Source: Bacteroidota bacterium (GTDB lineage: Bacteria > Bacteroidota > Bacteroidia > Sphingobacteriales > Sphingobacteriaceae). From it: a stretch of 64,000 nt of DNA. The position numbers and the translations under genes are program-made. A model generated the notes under the pieces. The model searched no databases. It was not told the DNA's origin and saw only the letters and a list, made by a program, of their open reading frames with translations. Numbering within the stretch: the first letter of the stretch is position 1; the number at the start of each line of letters is the position of its first letter. Location: NCBI GenBank assembly GCA_018266915.1, contig JAFDZM010000057.1, forward strand, positions 50,507-114,506, read 5' to 3'. Shown here piece after piece: positions 52,240 to 59,384 of this stretch.

Positions 52240-52352
52240 TGTTAATAGTTGATTTAGTTAAGTGGTTGATTAGTTGAATTAATTTGATTGGTAGCCGTTA
52301 AGTAGAAACAACTATTTAACCCTTCAACCATTTAACTACTCAACCATTCAAC
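52240..52352. repeat. TTGATTAG/CTAATCAA-type degenerate hairpin element
   Basis: The left half holds GTTGATTTAGTTAAGTGG, TTGATTAGTTGAATTAA and TTTGATTGG; the right half holds the approximate complement (ACTATTTAACCCTTCAACC, ATTTAACTACTCAACC, ATTCAACTCAATT). The two can fold into an imperfect stem of about 40 bp. It lies directly after the minus-strand gene ending at 52353 and may terminate it. Related elements occur at 54536-54660 and 56757-56838. Confidence 0.6.
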
Positions 52353-53273
52353 TCAATTATTAGGCGCTGCTGTAGAACGATCAATTTCCGCTTGTTTTTT
52401 GGGATCGATATAATCGTTATCCTGGCTGCTGGGTGCATTTCTCATATCGACGTTATCTACATATATCCAGTGCCCATCCTTGAAACGATAACCATTATAA
52501 CTCAGGTCGGGACCGTAAAATTCATAGTTCCCTGCCTGTTTTTTATCCTGGGGTGCCAGGTTATCAAATACTATCAGGTGTTGGTTTTCATCATATTTCA
52601 ACAACATTGATGCCTGGCGCGTATATTCAAATACAACGCGTTTACGGGTTTTACCGTTGCCGATAAACACTGGCATACCTAATACCGGCTTGCCTTCGTG
52701 ATTGAAGGACAGTACCTCGATCACTTTCTTGGTAGTCTTTACGTTATTGCCCTTCCAACCCAAAAGCACATAGTAGGGATTTTGTCCGCTATAAACAGGG
52801 ATGATCTTGTAGTATTGAGCGCCCAGCCACTTAGTATTATTGGTCACTGTATCTTCAGCATTTTTGATATAGGGTGTATAGTCAGTAAGAGGGAACATCT
52901 CCAGCTTGTCTGGATTGTTCATTTGTATGGTACCATAAAAGCGATAGCTGCCATCATCAAAAGCCACATGCCACGAAATGATTCGGTAGCGGCTGTCTGG
53001 TGAGTTTACTATAGTTACTGCTTTTACCGAATCAAAAGGGAAATTAAAGGAATGAGGGATTTTTAAAGCCTGAACCAGGGTTTGTATAAACTCAGCATTA
53101 GAGTTCAGGCGCTCCATCTCCGTATCATCATTGATTACCTTTTTACCCAATTGGTTCAGTCTGTCCTGCAACGCCATTAATTGTTTGACGTTCCCGCTAT
53201 CATCAGAATGCTGCGCAAAAACATATAGCGGCAGGGTTACCGCCAGTAGACAAACTATTAGAATTTTCTTCAT
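52353..53273 (-). CDS. Exported hypothetical protein
   Basis: The 306-residue product (ATG at 53273, MKKILIVCLLAVTLPLYVFAQ, a clear signal peptide) has a beta-rich body (WHVAFDDGSYRFYGTIQMN, YYKIIPVYSGQNPYYVLLG) with conserved-looking aromatic patterns. No catalytic motif is visible. The open frame extends to 53333 on the minus strand, but that extension reads back into the thiolase gene and is unlikely. It begins nine bases after the thiolase stop and is co-directional, so it may be in the same transcript. Members of this kind in Bacteroidota are uncharacterised. Confidence 0.82.
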   Translation of the reverse strand: MKKILIVCLLAVTLPLYVFAQHSDDSGNVKQLMALQDRLNQLGKKVINDDTEMERLNSNAEFIQTLVQALKIPHSFNFPFDSVKAVTIVNSPDSRYRIISWHVAFDDGSYRFYGTIQMNNPDKLEMFPLTDYTPYIKNAEDTVTNNTKWLGAQYYKIIPVYSGQNPYYVLLGWKGNNVKTTKKVIEVLSFNHEGKPVLGMPVFIGNGKTRKRVVFEYTRQASMLLKYDENQHLIVFDNLAPQDKKQAGNYEFYGPDLSYNGYRFKDGHWIYVDNVDMRNAPSSQDNDYIDPKKQAEIDRSTAAPNN

Positions 53274-53281
53274 TATTTCTA

Positions 53282-54460
53282 TTAACGCAAATTTTCGATA
53301 ACCATTGCACTGGCGCCACCGCCACCGTTGCAAATTCCGGCTGCACCAAATTTACCGCCGTTTTGTTGTAATACGTGCAATAAAGTTACAATAATTCGCG
53401 CACCTGACGCGCCCAGCGGGTGACCAATTGAAACTGCACCACCATTTACATTTACTTTGGCAGGGTCAAGTTTCAATTGCTGGTTATTAGCTATAGATAC
53501 AACAGAGAAAGCCTCATTGATCTCGAAATAATCTATCTGATCTGAAGATAAGCCGGCCCTGTGCAAAGCCAATGGGATAGCTTTTGAAGGTGCAGTAGTA
53601 AACCATTCGGGAGCCTGTTGCGCATCGGCAAAAGATATAATGCGTGCTAAAGGTTTGATGCCCAATTCATCAGCTTTTTCTTTACTCATTAATACAACGG
53701 CTGCCGCACCATCATTAAGGGTGGATGCATTAGCGGCAGTCACGGTACCTTCTTTTTTGAAAACAGGTTTCAGGGTAGGAATCTTATCAAACTTTACAGT
53801 TGCAGGCTCTTCATCAGTTGTAAATAAAGTAACCTCGCCCTTTTTATCTTTTAGCTCAACAGGTGTGATCTCATCTTTAAATTTACCCTCAGCCTGAGCT
53901 TTTTGTGCCCTTTTATAGGATTCAATAGCAAAAGCATCCTGATCTTCACGGCTTATTTTGCATTCCTCAGCACACAATTCAGCTGCCGAGCCCATGTGAT
54001 AATCATTATATACATCCCATAGGCCATCTTTTACCAGACCATCGATGATCTGACCATTTCCCAAACGATAGCCATTACGGGCTTTATCTAAATAATAAGG
54101 TACATTGCTCATGCTTTCCATGCCACCGGCAACCACTATATCGTTTTGGCCTAATTGTATACTTTGCGCAGCCAGCATAATGGCTTTCATGCCGGATGCA
54201 CATACTTTGTTTACGGTTGTAGCAGGTAAATAGGGCATTCCGGCAAATATGGCTGCCTGTGTAGCAGGTGCCTGTCCTACATTAGCCGACAACACATTGC
54301 CCATATAAACTTCTTGTATTTGGTCAGGTCTTAACCTTGCTTTTTCAACTGCTGATTTAATAACAGTTGCGCCAAGTTGAGGAGCTGATAATGCTGATAA
54401 ACCGCCGCCAAAACTGCCGATAGCTGTACGTGTAGCCGATACGATATATACTTCTTTCAT
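53282..54460 (-). CDS. Acetyl-CoA C-acyltransferase (thiolase)
   Basis: The 392-residue thiolase catalyses reversible condensation of two acetyl-CoA or the thiolytic cleavage of 3-ketoacyl-CoA. The nucleophile Cys87 lies in NKVCASGMKAIML, the acidic/basic pair is His347 in GHPLGASGAR and Cys377 in CNGGGGASAMVIENLR. N-terminal VSATRTAIGSFGG and NEAFSVVSIAN (with the conserved Glu-Ala-Phe) fit the family. The short length and gene isolation from fatty-acid oxidation genes favour an acetyl-CoA acetyltransferase. A -7 box lies about 23 bases upstream. Confidence 0.95.
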   Translation of the reverse strand: MKEVYIVSATRTAIGSFGGGLSALSAPQLGATVIKSAVEKARLRPDQIQEVYMGNVLSANVGQAPATQAAIFAGMPYLPATTVNKVCASGMKAIMLAAQSIQLGQNDIVVAGGMESMSNVPYYLDKARNGYRLGNGQIIDGLVKDGLWDVYNDYHMGSAAELCAEECKISREDQDAFAIESYKRAQKAQAEGKFKDEITPVELKDKKGEVTLFTTDEEPATVKFDKIPTLKPVFKKEGTVTAANASTLNDGAAAVVLMSKEKADELGIKPLARIISFADAQQAPEWFTTAPSKAIPLALHRAGLSSDQIDYFEINEAFSVVSIANNQQLKLDPAKVNVNGGAVSIGHPLGASGARIIVTLLHVLQQNGGKFGAAGICNGGGGASAMVIENLR

Positions 54461-54482
54461 AGATTATTTAGGGTTGATGCAG

Positions 54483-54490
54483 CAAAGTTA
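54483..54490 (-). promoter_or_regulatory. Bacteroidota -7 box (TAACTTTG) for the thiolase gene
   Basis: On the minus strand TTTAACTTTGCTGC matches TAnnTTTG and lies 23 bases ahead of the ATG at 54460. No -33 box could be fixed. Confidence 0.55.
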
Positions 54491-54535
54491 AACTTTTTAC
54501 TTCAAGGAAATGCTATGCATGCATAATGTTTTTGA

Positions 54536-54660
54536 ATGAATGATTGAATTAAGTAGTTGATTAGGTTAAGTAGTTTGATCGATTCAATCAACTAACACAA
54601 CATATTACAACCAATACAACTTCTACAACTACTTTAACCACTACAACCAATCAACCAAAA
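54536..54660. repeat. TTGATTAGG-type degenerate hairpin and ACAAC-rich element
   Basis: The left half has GATTGAATTAAGTAG, TTGATTAGGTTAAGTAG and TTTGATCGATTCAATCAAC; it then runs into ATTACAACCAATACAAC and ACTACAACCAATCAACC repeats. The halves are roughly complementary. It lies between the divergent thiolase and PgpH-like genes. Confidence 0.55.
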
Positions 54661-54664
54661 AACG

Positions 54665-54672
54665 TATTTTTG
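54665..54672 (+). promoter_or_regulatory. Possible -7 box (TATTTTTG) for the PgpH-like gene
   Basis: ACGTATTTTTGAACG fits TAnnTTTG and lies 17 bases ahead of the ATG at 54690, immediately after the degenerate repeat element. Confidence 0.45.
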
Positions 54673-54689
54673 AACGGTTAATTCATTCA

Positions 54690-56756
54690 ATGGCTAAACT
54701 ATCGAATACCCGCCAGAAGGCGATCCTGCGCAAATACTCGGATAATGTAAAGTATTTGATGATGGCCGCCAGTATTTGCCTTATTGTTTTTACCCTTCCA
54801 AAGCAGGCCAAATTCAGGTATGAGTATGACCGCGGACGTATCTGGACTCAGAAGGACCTGGTGTCACCTTATAATTTCGCTATACTAAAGACGCAGCCGG
54901 AAATTGAGAACGACCAGCGTGCGGCACTACACAGTATAACGCCGATTTATCAATTGGATACCGAATTGGAGCAAGCCCAACTTGACGGTTTTAAAAGTGA
55001 TCTTGATATAAAATGGCATGATTCAGGGATTAATGATAAGAAAAAAACAGCCTATTTAAATACCGGAGAAGATTTACTAAAACAGATATATGATAGGGGT
55101 ATATTAAGCCTGAATGCTAAGTATCAGCAAAACCAGCAAAATTATCCAATCACAATACTGAATAAGAACGTTGCTACGGATAAGAATACAGCCGATCTGT
55201 ACACTAAAGAGAGGGCCCTAGCTTATTGCGACCAACAATTGAGCCGGCGCAAGGATATCGATAAAACCTTTTTGCTTGACCTGATACAGGACCGCCTGCA
55301 AAACAATCTTAAATATGATGACAAGCTTACCGCACGGCTTGAGAAAGAAGCTCTGGAGGGTTTATCCCAAACCCGCGGTATGGTTCAAAAAGGGGAGGTG
55401 ATAGTAGGAAAAGGTTCAGTTATTAATGATGCGATCTACCAAAAACTGGAGTCATTTAAAAAAGCATTCGAGGATAATGCACGTGTAAATGGAGATCGTC
55501 GGCTTGTGCTGCTGGGACAGTTTTTGTTGGTGTCGATAGTTATTTGTTTGCTGGTTGTATTCTTGTATCTGTTCCGCCGTGATATTTATGAAGATAACAG
55601 ATTGGTGTGTCTGATTTTGTTAGTAGTAACGGCCATGCTGGCATCATTATCATTGGCGATCCGGTTGCAATTACCCAACCTGTATTATATTCCTTATTGT
55701 ATTGTTCCAATTATTATTCGGATACTGTTTGACACGCGCTTGGCACTCAATATTCATATTTTGGTGATACTCGTAGCCGGCTTTTTTGTACCGAACAGTT
55801 TTGAGTTTGCTTATTTTGAAATTACAGCAGGGATGGTGTCGATCTATAGCATCAAAAACCTGATCCGCCGCGAGCAATTCCTGATTTCGGCAGTGATCAT
55901 TACTTTTGGGTACTTCCTGGCATTTTTAGGTATATCTTTCATCCGCGAAGGCAGTTTCAGCACAATTGATTGGACAGATTTTGTGCCTTTTGTTGTAAGC
56001 GTTTTACTAACATTACTGGCCTATCCGCTGATTTATGCCTTTGAAAAGGTATTTGCTATTACATCCGATATTACATTAATCGAGCTAACTAATACTAATG
56101 CACCGTTGTTACGTGAACTGGCCTTTACTGCTCCTGGAACGTTCCAGCATTCGCTCCAGGTAGCCAACCTTGCAGAGAATGCAATTTTCTCTATCGGTGG
56201 TAATGCGTTGCTGGTTAGGGCGGGAGCCTTGTATCACGATATTGGCAAGATAGAAAATCCACTATACTTTATCGAAAACCAAAGCCCGGGCTTTAATCCG
56301 CATGATAAACTTTCGTATGAGGAAAGCGCACAGATCATCATCCGTCACGTAAGTAAGGGTATTGAGATGGCGCGAAAAGCCAATCTACCGGAGATTGTCA
56401 TTGATTTTATCCGCACTCATCACGGCAATACCCGGGTAGATTATTTTTACCAGTCGTTTTTGAAAAACTTCCCTGAAAAGTTTGTTAACGAAAATATTTT
56501 CCGCTACCCCGGACCGATCCCGTACTCAAAAGAAACAGGTGTTTTAATGCTGGCTGACTCTGTAGAAGCTGCTTCCCGTTCATTACGTGAACCCGATGAA
56601 AAATCCATCAGCGATTTGGTTGACCGTATTGTGAAATATAAACTGAACCAGGATCAGCTGAAAGACAGTAATATAACGTTAAAGGATATCGAAACTATCA
56701 AAACTATATTCAAGCGGATGCTGGGTAGTATTTACCATGTCCGTATGGATTATTGA
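54690..56756 (+). CDS. 7TM-HD domain phosphohydrolase, PgpH-like (probable c-di-AMP phosphodiesterase)
   Basis: The 688-residue inner-membrane protein has one N-terminal membrane helix (about residues 22-38), an extracytoplasmic 7TMR-HDED domain (residues about 45-270), seven membrane helices (about 280-470) and a cytoplasmic HD domain. The HD motifs are GTFQHSLQVANLAENA, His516-Asp517 in LYHDIGKIENPLYF, HVSKGIEMARKANLP and IRTHHGNTRVDYFYQ. PgpH-type enzymes hydrolyse cyclic di-AMP to pApA; the assignment follows the family layout. It is full length. A degenerate hairpin element follows the stop, then tRNA-Ser. Confidence 0.92.
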   Translation: MAKLSNTRQKAILRKYSDNVKYLMMAASICLIVFTLPKQAKFRYEYDRGRIWTQKDLVSPYNFAILKTQPEIENDQRAALHSITPIYQLDTELEQAQLDGFKSDLDIKWHDSGINDKKKTAYLNTGEDLLKQIYDRGILSLNAKYQQNQQNYPITILNKNVATDKNTADLYTKERALAYCDQQLSRRKDIDKTFLLDLIQDRLQNNLKYDDKLTARLEKEALEGLSQTRGMVQKGEVIVGKGSVINDAIYQKLESFKKAFEDNARVNGDRRLVLLGQFLLVSIVICLLVVFLYLFRRDIYEDNRLVCLILLVVTAMLASLSLAIRLQLPNLYYIPYCIVPIIIRILFDTRLALNIHILVILVAGFFVPNSFEFAYFEITAGMVSIYSIKNLIRREQFLISAVIITFGYFLAFLGISFIREGSFSTIDWTDFVPFVVSVLLTLLAYPLIYAFEKVFAITSDITLIELTNTNAPLLRELAFTAPGTFQHSLQVANLAENAIFSIGGNALLVRAGALYHDIGKIENPLYFIENQSPGFNPHDKLSYEESAQIIIRHVSKGIEMARKANLPEIVIDFIRTHHGNTRVDYFYQSFLKNFPEKFVNENIFRYPGPIPYSKETGVLMLADSVEAASRSLREPDEKSISDLVDRIVKYKLNQDQLKDSNITLKDIETIKTIFKRMLGSIYHVRMDY

Positions 56757-56838
56757 GGTATGGGTTGATTGGGTTGATTAAGTTAGAATAAATGCAACTT
56801 AATCAACCACTTAACTTAATCAACTACTTAACCTTAAC
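56757..56838. repeat. TTGATTAAGT-type degenerate hairpin element with perfect 13-bp core
   Basis: GGTTGATTAAGTT at 56772-56784 and AACTTAATCAACC at 56796-56808 pair perfectly around an 11-base loop. They are flanked by further near-copies (GGGTTGATTGGG to the left, CACTTAACTTAATCAACTAC to the right). Same class as 52240-52352 and 54536-54660. It probably acts as the terminator of the PgpH-like gene. Confidence 0.65.
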
Positions 56839-56845
56839 ATTTTTC

Positions 56846-56875
56846 TTTGACGATTTAGACGAATCACTATATTTG
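56846..56875 (+). promoter_or_regulatory. Bacteroidota promoter of tRNA-Ser (TTTG - 18 - TATATTTG)
   Basis: A -33 TTTG at 56846-56849 and a perfect -7 TATATTTG at 56868-56875 are separated by 18 bases, close to the Bacteroidota consensus. The tRNA starts 31 bases further on. This is the clearest promoter in the window. Confidence 0.8.
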
Positions 56876-56906
56876 CAGTCCCAAAAACGGGGATTTGTTA
56901 TTAAAA

Positions 56907-56993
56907 GGTGAGGTGCCTGAGAGGCCGAAAGGATCAGTTTGCTAAACTGACGTACGGGAAACTGTACCGAGGGTTCGAATCCCTCCCTCACCG
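56907..56993 (+). tRNA. tRNA-Ser (anticodon GCU)
   Basis: GGTGAGG and CCTCACC form the acceptor stem; the D arm is GAGAGGCCGAAAGG, the anticodon stem-loop is TCAGTTTGCTAAACTGA with anticodon GCT at 56941-56943, there is a long class II variable arm (GTACGGGAAACTGTAC), and the T arm is GAGGGTTCGAATCCCTC. The 3' CCA is not encoded (CTG follows). It is the likely integration target of the element whose integrase relic follows. Confidence 0.97.
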
Positions 56994-57017
56994 CTGAAAA
57001 CGTTAGTAATTTACACT

Positions 57018-57051
57018 AAAAGCCTGCAAATCGTATGATTTACAGGCTTTT
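57018..57051 (+). terminator. Terminator of tRNA-Ser
   Basis: AAAAGCCTGCAAATC and GATTTACAGGCTTTT pair over 15 positions with one mismatch around GTAT, 25 bases past the tRNA. Confidence 0.8.
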
Positions 57052-57246
57052 ATGTTTTAAGGCAAACTCCAAAATATTCACCAAAAAGAATCATTTGGGT
57101 GAGTGATTCATGCAGTAAATCACAATTTTAACAAATTGACTCACCAAAAACGGTTTAAATAACTGATATTCAGCTTATTTAAAAATAAAACATCTTGATT
57201 TGACACTATTGCATTTCGATATTTATTCACTTTAATAACTGTCGTT

Positions 57247-57479
57247 ATGCTAGAAAAGAGCTTGGCCTTCTCTTTTATTTGAAGAAGCCAAAAAACTATG
57301 TATCAGGGGAAGTCCCCATTTATTTAAGGATTACGGTTGATGGCGTTGAAAAGGAGCTCTCAACCAAGCATTCCTGGGACCCTGCCCGATGGAATGGCAA
57401 CGCGAACAAGGCTTCAGGTACAAAAGATGACAGCCGCCGCCTAAATGCTTACCTTGATGTTTTACCCTCGCACTCATAG
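57247..57479 (+). pseudogene. Tyrosine integrase relic (N-terminal arm-binding part only)
   Basis: From the ATG at 57247 the reading is MLEKSLAFSFI, the typical start of Bacteroidota tyrosine integrases, then a frame shift at about 57278-57281; in the other frame it goes on as LKKPKNYVSGEVPIYLRITV, the arm-DNA-binding domain, to about residue 75 (LNAYLDVL) and stops after PSHS. The core-binding and catalytic domains (R-H-R-Y) are gone. Intact homologues are about 400 residues. It lies 250 bases after tRNA-Ser, the usual position of such an integrase, so the element has been disabled. Confidence 0.85.
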
Positions 57480-57490
57480 GTATCTATTTG

Positions 57491-57801
57491 TTAAACCAGT
57501 ATCTCCGGCCAGTAGACTAAACTGCCCTTTTGAGGATGGTAATTTGGCTGATAACTGATGTGACCGTAATTATCTAATTGCCCGATACATTTATGGTATG
57601 TAGCCACCGATGCAATCTTACTATGCGTCATTAGTTCCCCTGAGGGTAATAGGAAAAGGGCTAAAAAATTGTTACGCTGCCACTGGATGAATAGTGCCGC
57701 AAACAGGCTGACATGTGTTGCCATTAAGCGGTCATCACGGTTCATCCTTTTAAGCAGTTTGCCGTAATCAGCCGGCTCTTTACAGGTGCTTTTGTGTTCA
57801 C
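57491..57801 (-). pseudogene. Mobile-element-associated small protein, probably frameshifted at its start
   Basis: The intact part (84 residues from 57745, MNRDDRLMATHVSLFAALFI, ending SLVYWPEILV) resembles a small protein of unknown function found beside excisionase-like genes in Bacteroidota integrative elements; this is recalled, not searched. The similarity seems to continue upstream in the same frame (EPADYGKLLKRMNRDD) but no start codon is found there. A GTG at 57801, overlapping the HTH stop as GTGA, begins NTKAPVK in another frame, so a one-base loss near 57780 is likely. It lies directly downstream of the HTH gene. Confidence 0.6.
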
Positions 57802-58058
57802 TTCAAGCCTCCTTCCAGCAGTTTGTTGATGTCTTCCTGTTTGTAGTAGATAATGCTACCGATGCGGGTATAGTTAAGTGTTCCGTTAATCCCTAAGTTT
57901 TGTAACGTGCCCGGTGAGATGTTCAGCAGTTTTCGGACTTCTACGCTTTTGAGCCATTTCTTGCTTTGGCCCTGTCCGAGTTGCATTAATTGCCGGATCT
58001 CGGTTACTAGGCCGGTTAAAGCTTTAGTAACTCGAGCACTTTGTAATAACAAATGCAA
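57798..58058 (-). CDS. Excisionase-like helix-turn-helix protein (element remnant)
   Basis: The 86-residue frame contains an HTH_17-type winged helix (KKWLKSVEVRKLLNISPGTL, NLGINGTLNYTRIGSIIYYK, ending EDINKLLEGGLK), as in the small excisionase-like or regulatory proteins of Bacteroidota mobile elements. The preceding LTGLVTEIRQLMQLG helix is also usual. The first codon is a TTG at 58058 with no ATG nearby, so the N-terminus may be damaged. It is followed by the small mobile-element gene, overlapping by its stop. The two genes and the integrase relic point to one eroded element. Confidence 0.75.
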   Translation of the reverse strand: MHLLLQSARVTKALTGLVTEIRQLMQLGQGQSKKWLKSVEVRKLLNISPGTLQNLGINGTLNYTRIGSIIYYKQEDINKLLEGGLK

Positions 58059-58227
58059 GCCGGAATATACTTTTAATGATCCCCAAAACGCTCATCCAAA
58101 AACTCGTGGCATGACCGATGAAGTATACCAGTGAACCTATAAATCCCATGCCATAAAGCACCTAACCCTGGTTACCTGCTTTTTTAATCTGCTCTTTCAT
58201 AAATTGTTTATTCTAATTTGGGAATAT
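58059..58227. other. Non-coding scar between element remnant and DUF4136 gene
   Basis: No full gene is seen. A 12-codon frame on the minus strand starts at 58200 (MKEQIKKAGNQG) and stops at once, which may be the start of a lost gene. The rest is AT-rich. Confidence 0.5.
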
Positions 58228-58827
58228 CTATTTAGGAAGCGGCAGGATTGGCAACTTCTTTAAAATCCCGCCCACAACTTCAGGTATATCATTTATGGCT
58301 CTTTCAGGGTTGTCAACTTCCCCACGGCCATAGCCTCGCCATATTACACGCGAAGTACGCTGGTCAATAAGGTCAATGATTAAAGAACCTTCTTTATATG
58401 GAACTTGCTCAATTTCTGAGCCCACATAAATGGGATATGGTGCACGATAATTGTAATAATAACGCCCATGATATTGTGCCGCGCCGTAATAATACCGATG
58501 ACCATTATAAATGTAAACCTGATTATTATAAAGCCTGACTTTGTCGTTTACAGCTATCGAATATCTTACAAGCAGATCAGGGTGGTTCGCTTTCAGGATC
58601 AACCCTCTTTTTTCCAACTGACCGGTTACTTCGCCTGTAATCCTTTCATCAGCAATATCATTATACCTGCTGTTCTTAACCGTGTCAGCAGGAGGAAGCC
58701 AGGCAAATGTCCGGTATTTACCGAAGCTGGCATTACTGCTTTGAATGGAATAGTATTGGTACGGTGAGCATCCTGGGGCCAGGTAAATGGCCAGTGCGAA
58801 CAGCAAAGGATTAATAAACTTTTTCAT
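58228..58827 (-). CDS. DUF4136 lipoprotein
   Basis: The 199-residue protein (ATG at 58827; the longer frame from 58851 is unneeded) has a lipoprotein signal (LLFALAIYLAPGCSPYQYY) and the DUF4136 domain: SFGKYRTFAWLPPADTVKNS, ADERITGEVTGQLEKRGLIL, HPDLLVRYSIAVNDKV, then EGSLIIDLIDQRTSRVIWRG. Between lies a Tyr/Gly/His-rich stretch (NGHRYYYGAAQYHGRYYYNY). The family comprises small outer-membrane lipoproteins of unknown role. It is intact, in contrast to its neighbours on both sides. Confidence 0.9.
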   Translation of the reverse strand: MKKFINPLLFALAIYLAPGCSPYQYYSIQSSNASFGKYRTFAWLPPADTVKNSRYNDIADERITGEVTGQLEKRGLILKANHPDLLVRYSIAVNDKVRLYNNQVYIYNGHRYYYGAAQYHGRYYYNYRAPYPIYVGSEIEQVPYKEGSLIIDLIDQRTSRVIWRGYGRGEVDNPERAINDIPEVVGGILKKLPILPLPK

Positions 58828-58910
58828 GACAAATTTTTTATCATTTATCAAAGCTCACTGTTTGCCGCTTATAGATCGATGACGCCGATCAGTATTTACT
58901 GTGATCCTTA

Positions 58911-59369
58911 TCAACTTAAATTAAACTCCTTCAAACCTGCCTGTGGCTTTTTGACCCTGATCTTATATACAATTGGCTCGACCCGTGTATCAATACCCAC
59001 CTCATTGGCTGCGATGCCGTGTGATGCATGGTGTTGCGGCTGTGAAACCAGTGGCATAAACTAGTGAGTCAAAAGTTGGCGGACCTGCTGTTTTTCATCC
59101 TCTCCGGATATTTCTTCAAATGTCTCCCATACTATTACGGTACGCCACTGAAAAATACTTTCTATTTACTCCACTTCGAAACAAACATTGGGACTTTTGC
59201 GCATCATGTTTATTTTTTTCCCGGGCCGGGGTGGCATATATTATTCCGTCTTTATAAACATAATTTAATGCACTATATAGGGTTCTGCCTTATAATGACG
59301 TGCGAGCCTACCCGTCACCTGCTTTTTCAACAGTGTTTCAATCTGTTTTTCGTTGAGTTTTTCTAACAT
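58911..59369 (-). pseudogene. NimA/PNPOx-like flavin-binding protein, degraded
   Basis: On the minus strand from an ATG at 59369 the frame reads MLEKLNEKQIETLLKKQVTG, then RLARHYKAEPYIV, typical of the pyridoxamine-oxidase-related (nitroimidazole-resistance NimA-like) family. Near 59267 the frame is lost by one base and regained near 59222 (the missing piece NYVYKDGIIYA is in the next frame). After MMRKSPNVCFEVE there is an in-frame TAA at 59168-59166, then IESIFQWRTVIVWETFEEIS, an in-frame TAG at 59063-59061, and the family C-terminus ASHGIAANEVGIDTRVEPIV. So there are two compensating shifts and two stops. An apparent 100-codon frame on the plus strand here is a shadow. Confidence 0.8.
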
Positions 59370-59384
59370 ATCTTTTTTGTTTTT

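Noticed and set aside
59064..59366. A 100-codon plus-strand frame with aromatic-rich sequence.
   Set aside because: It is the antisense of the NimA/PNPOx-like pseudogene, whose family motifs are plain on the minus strand.
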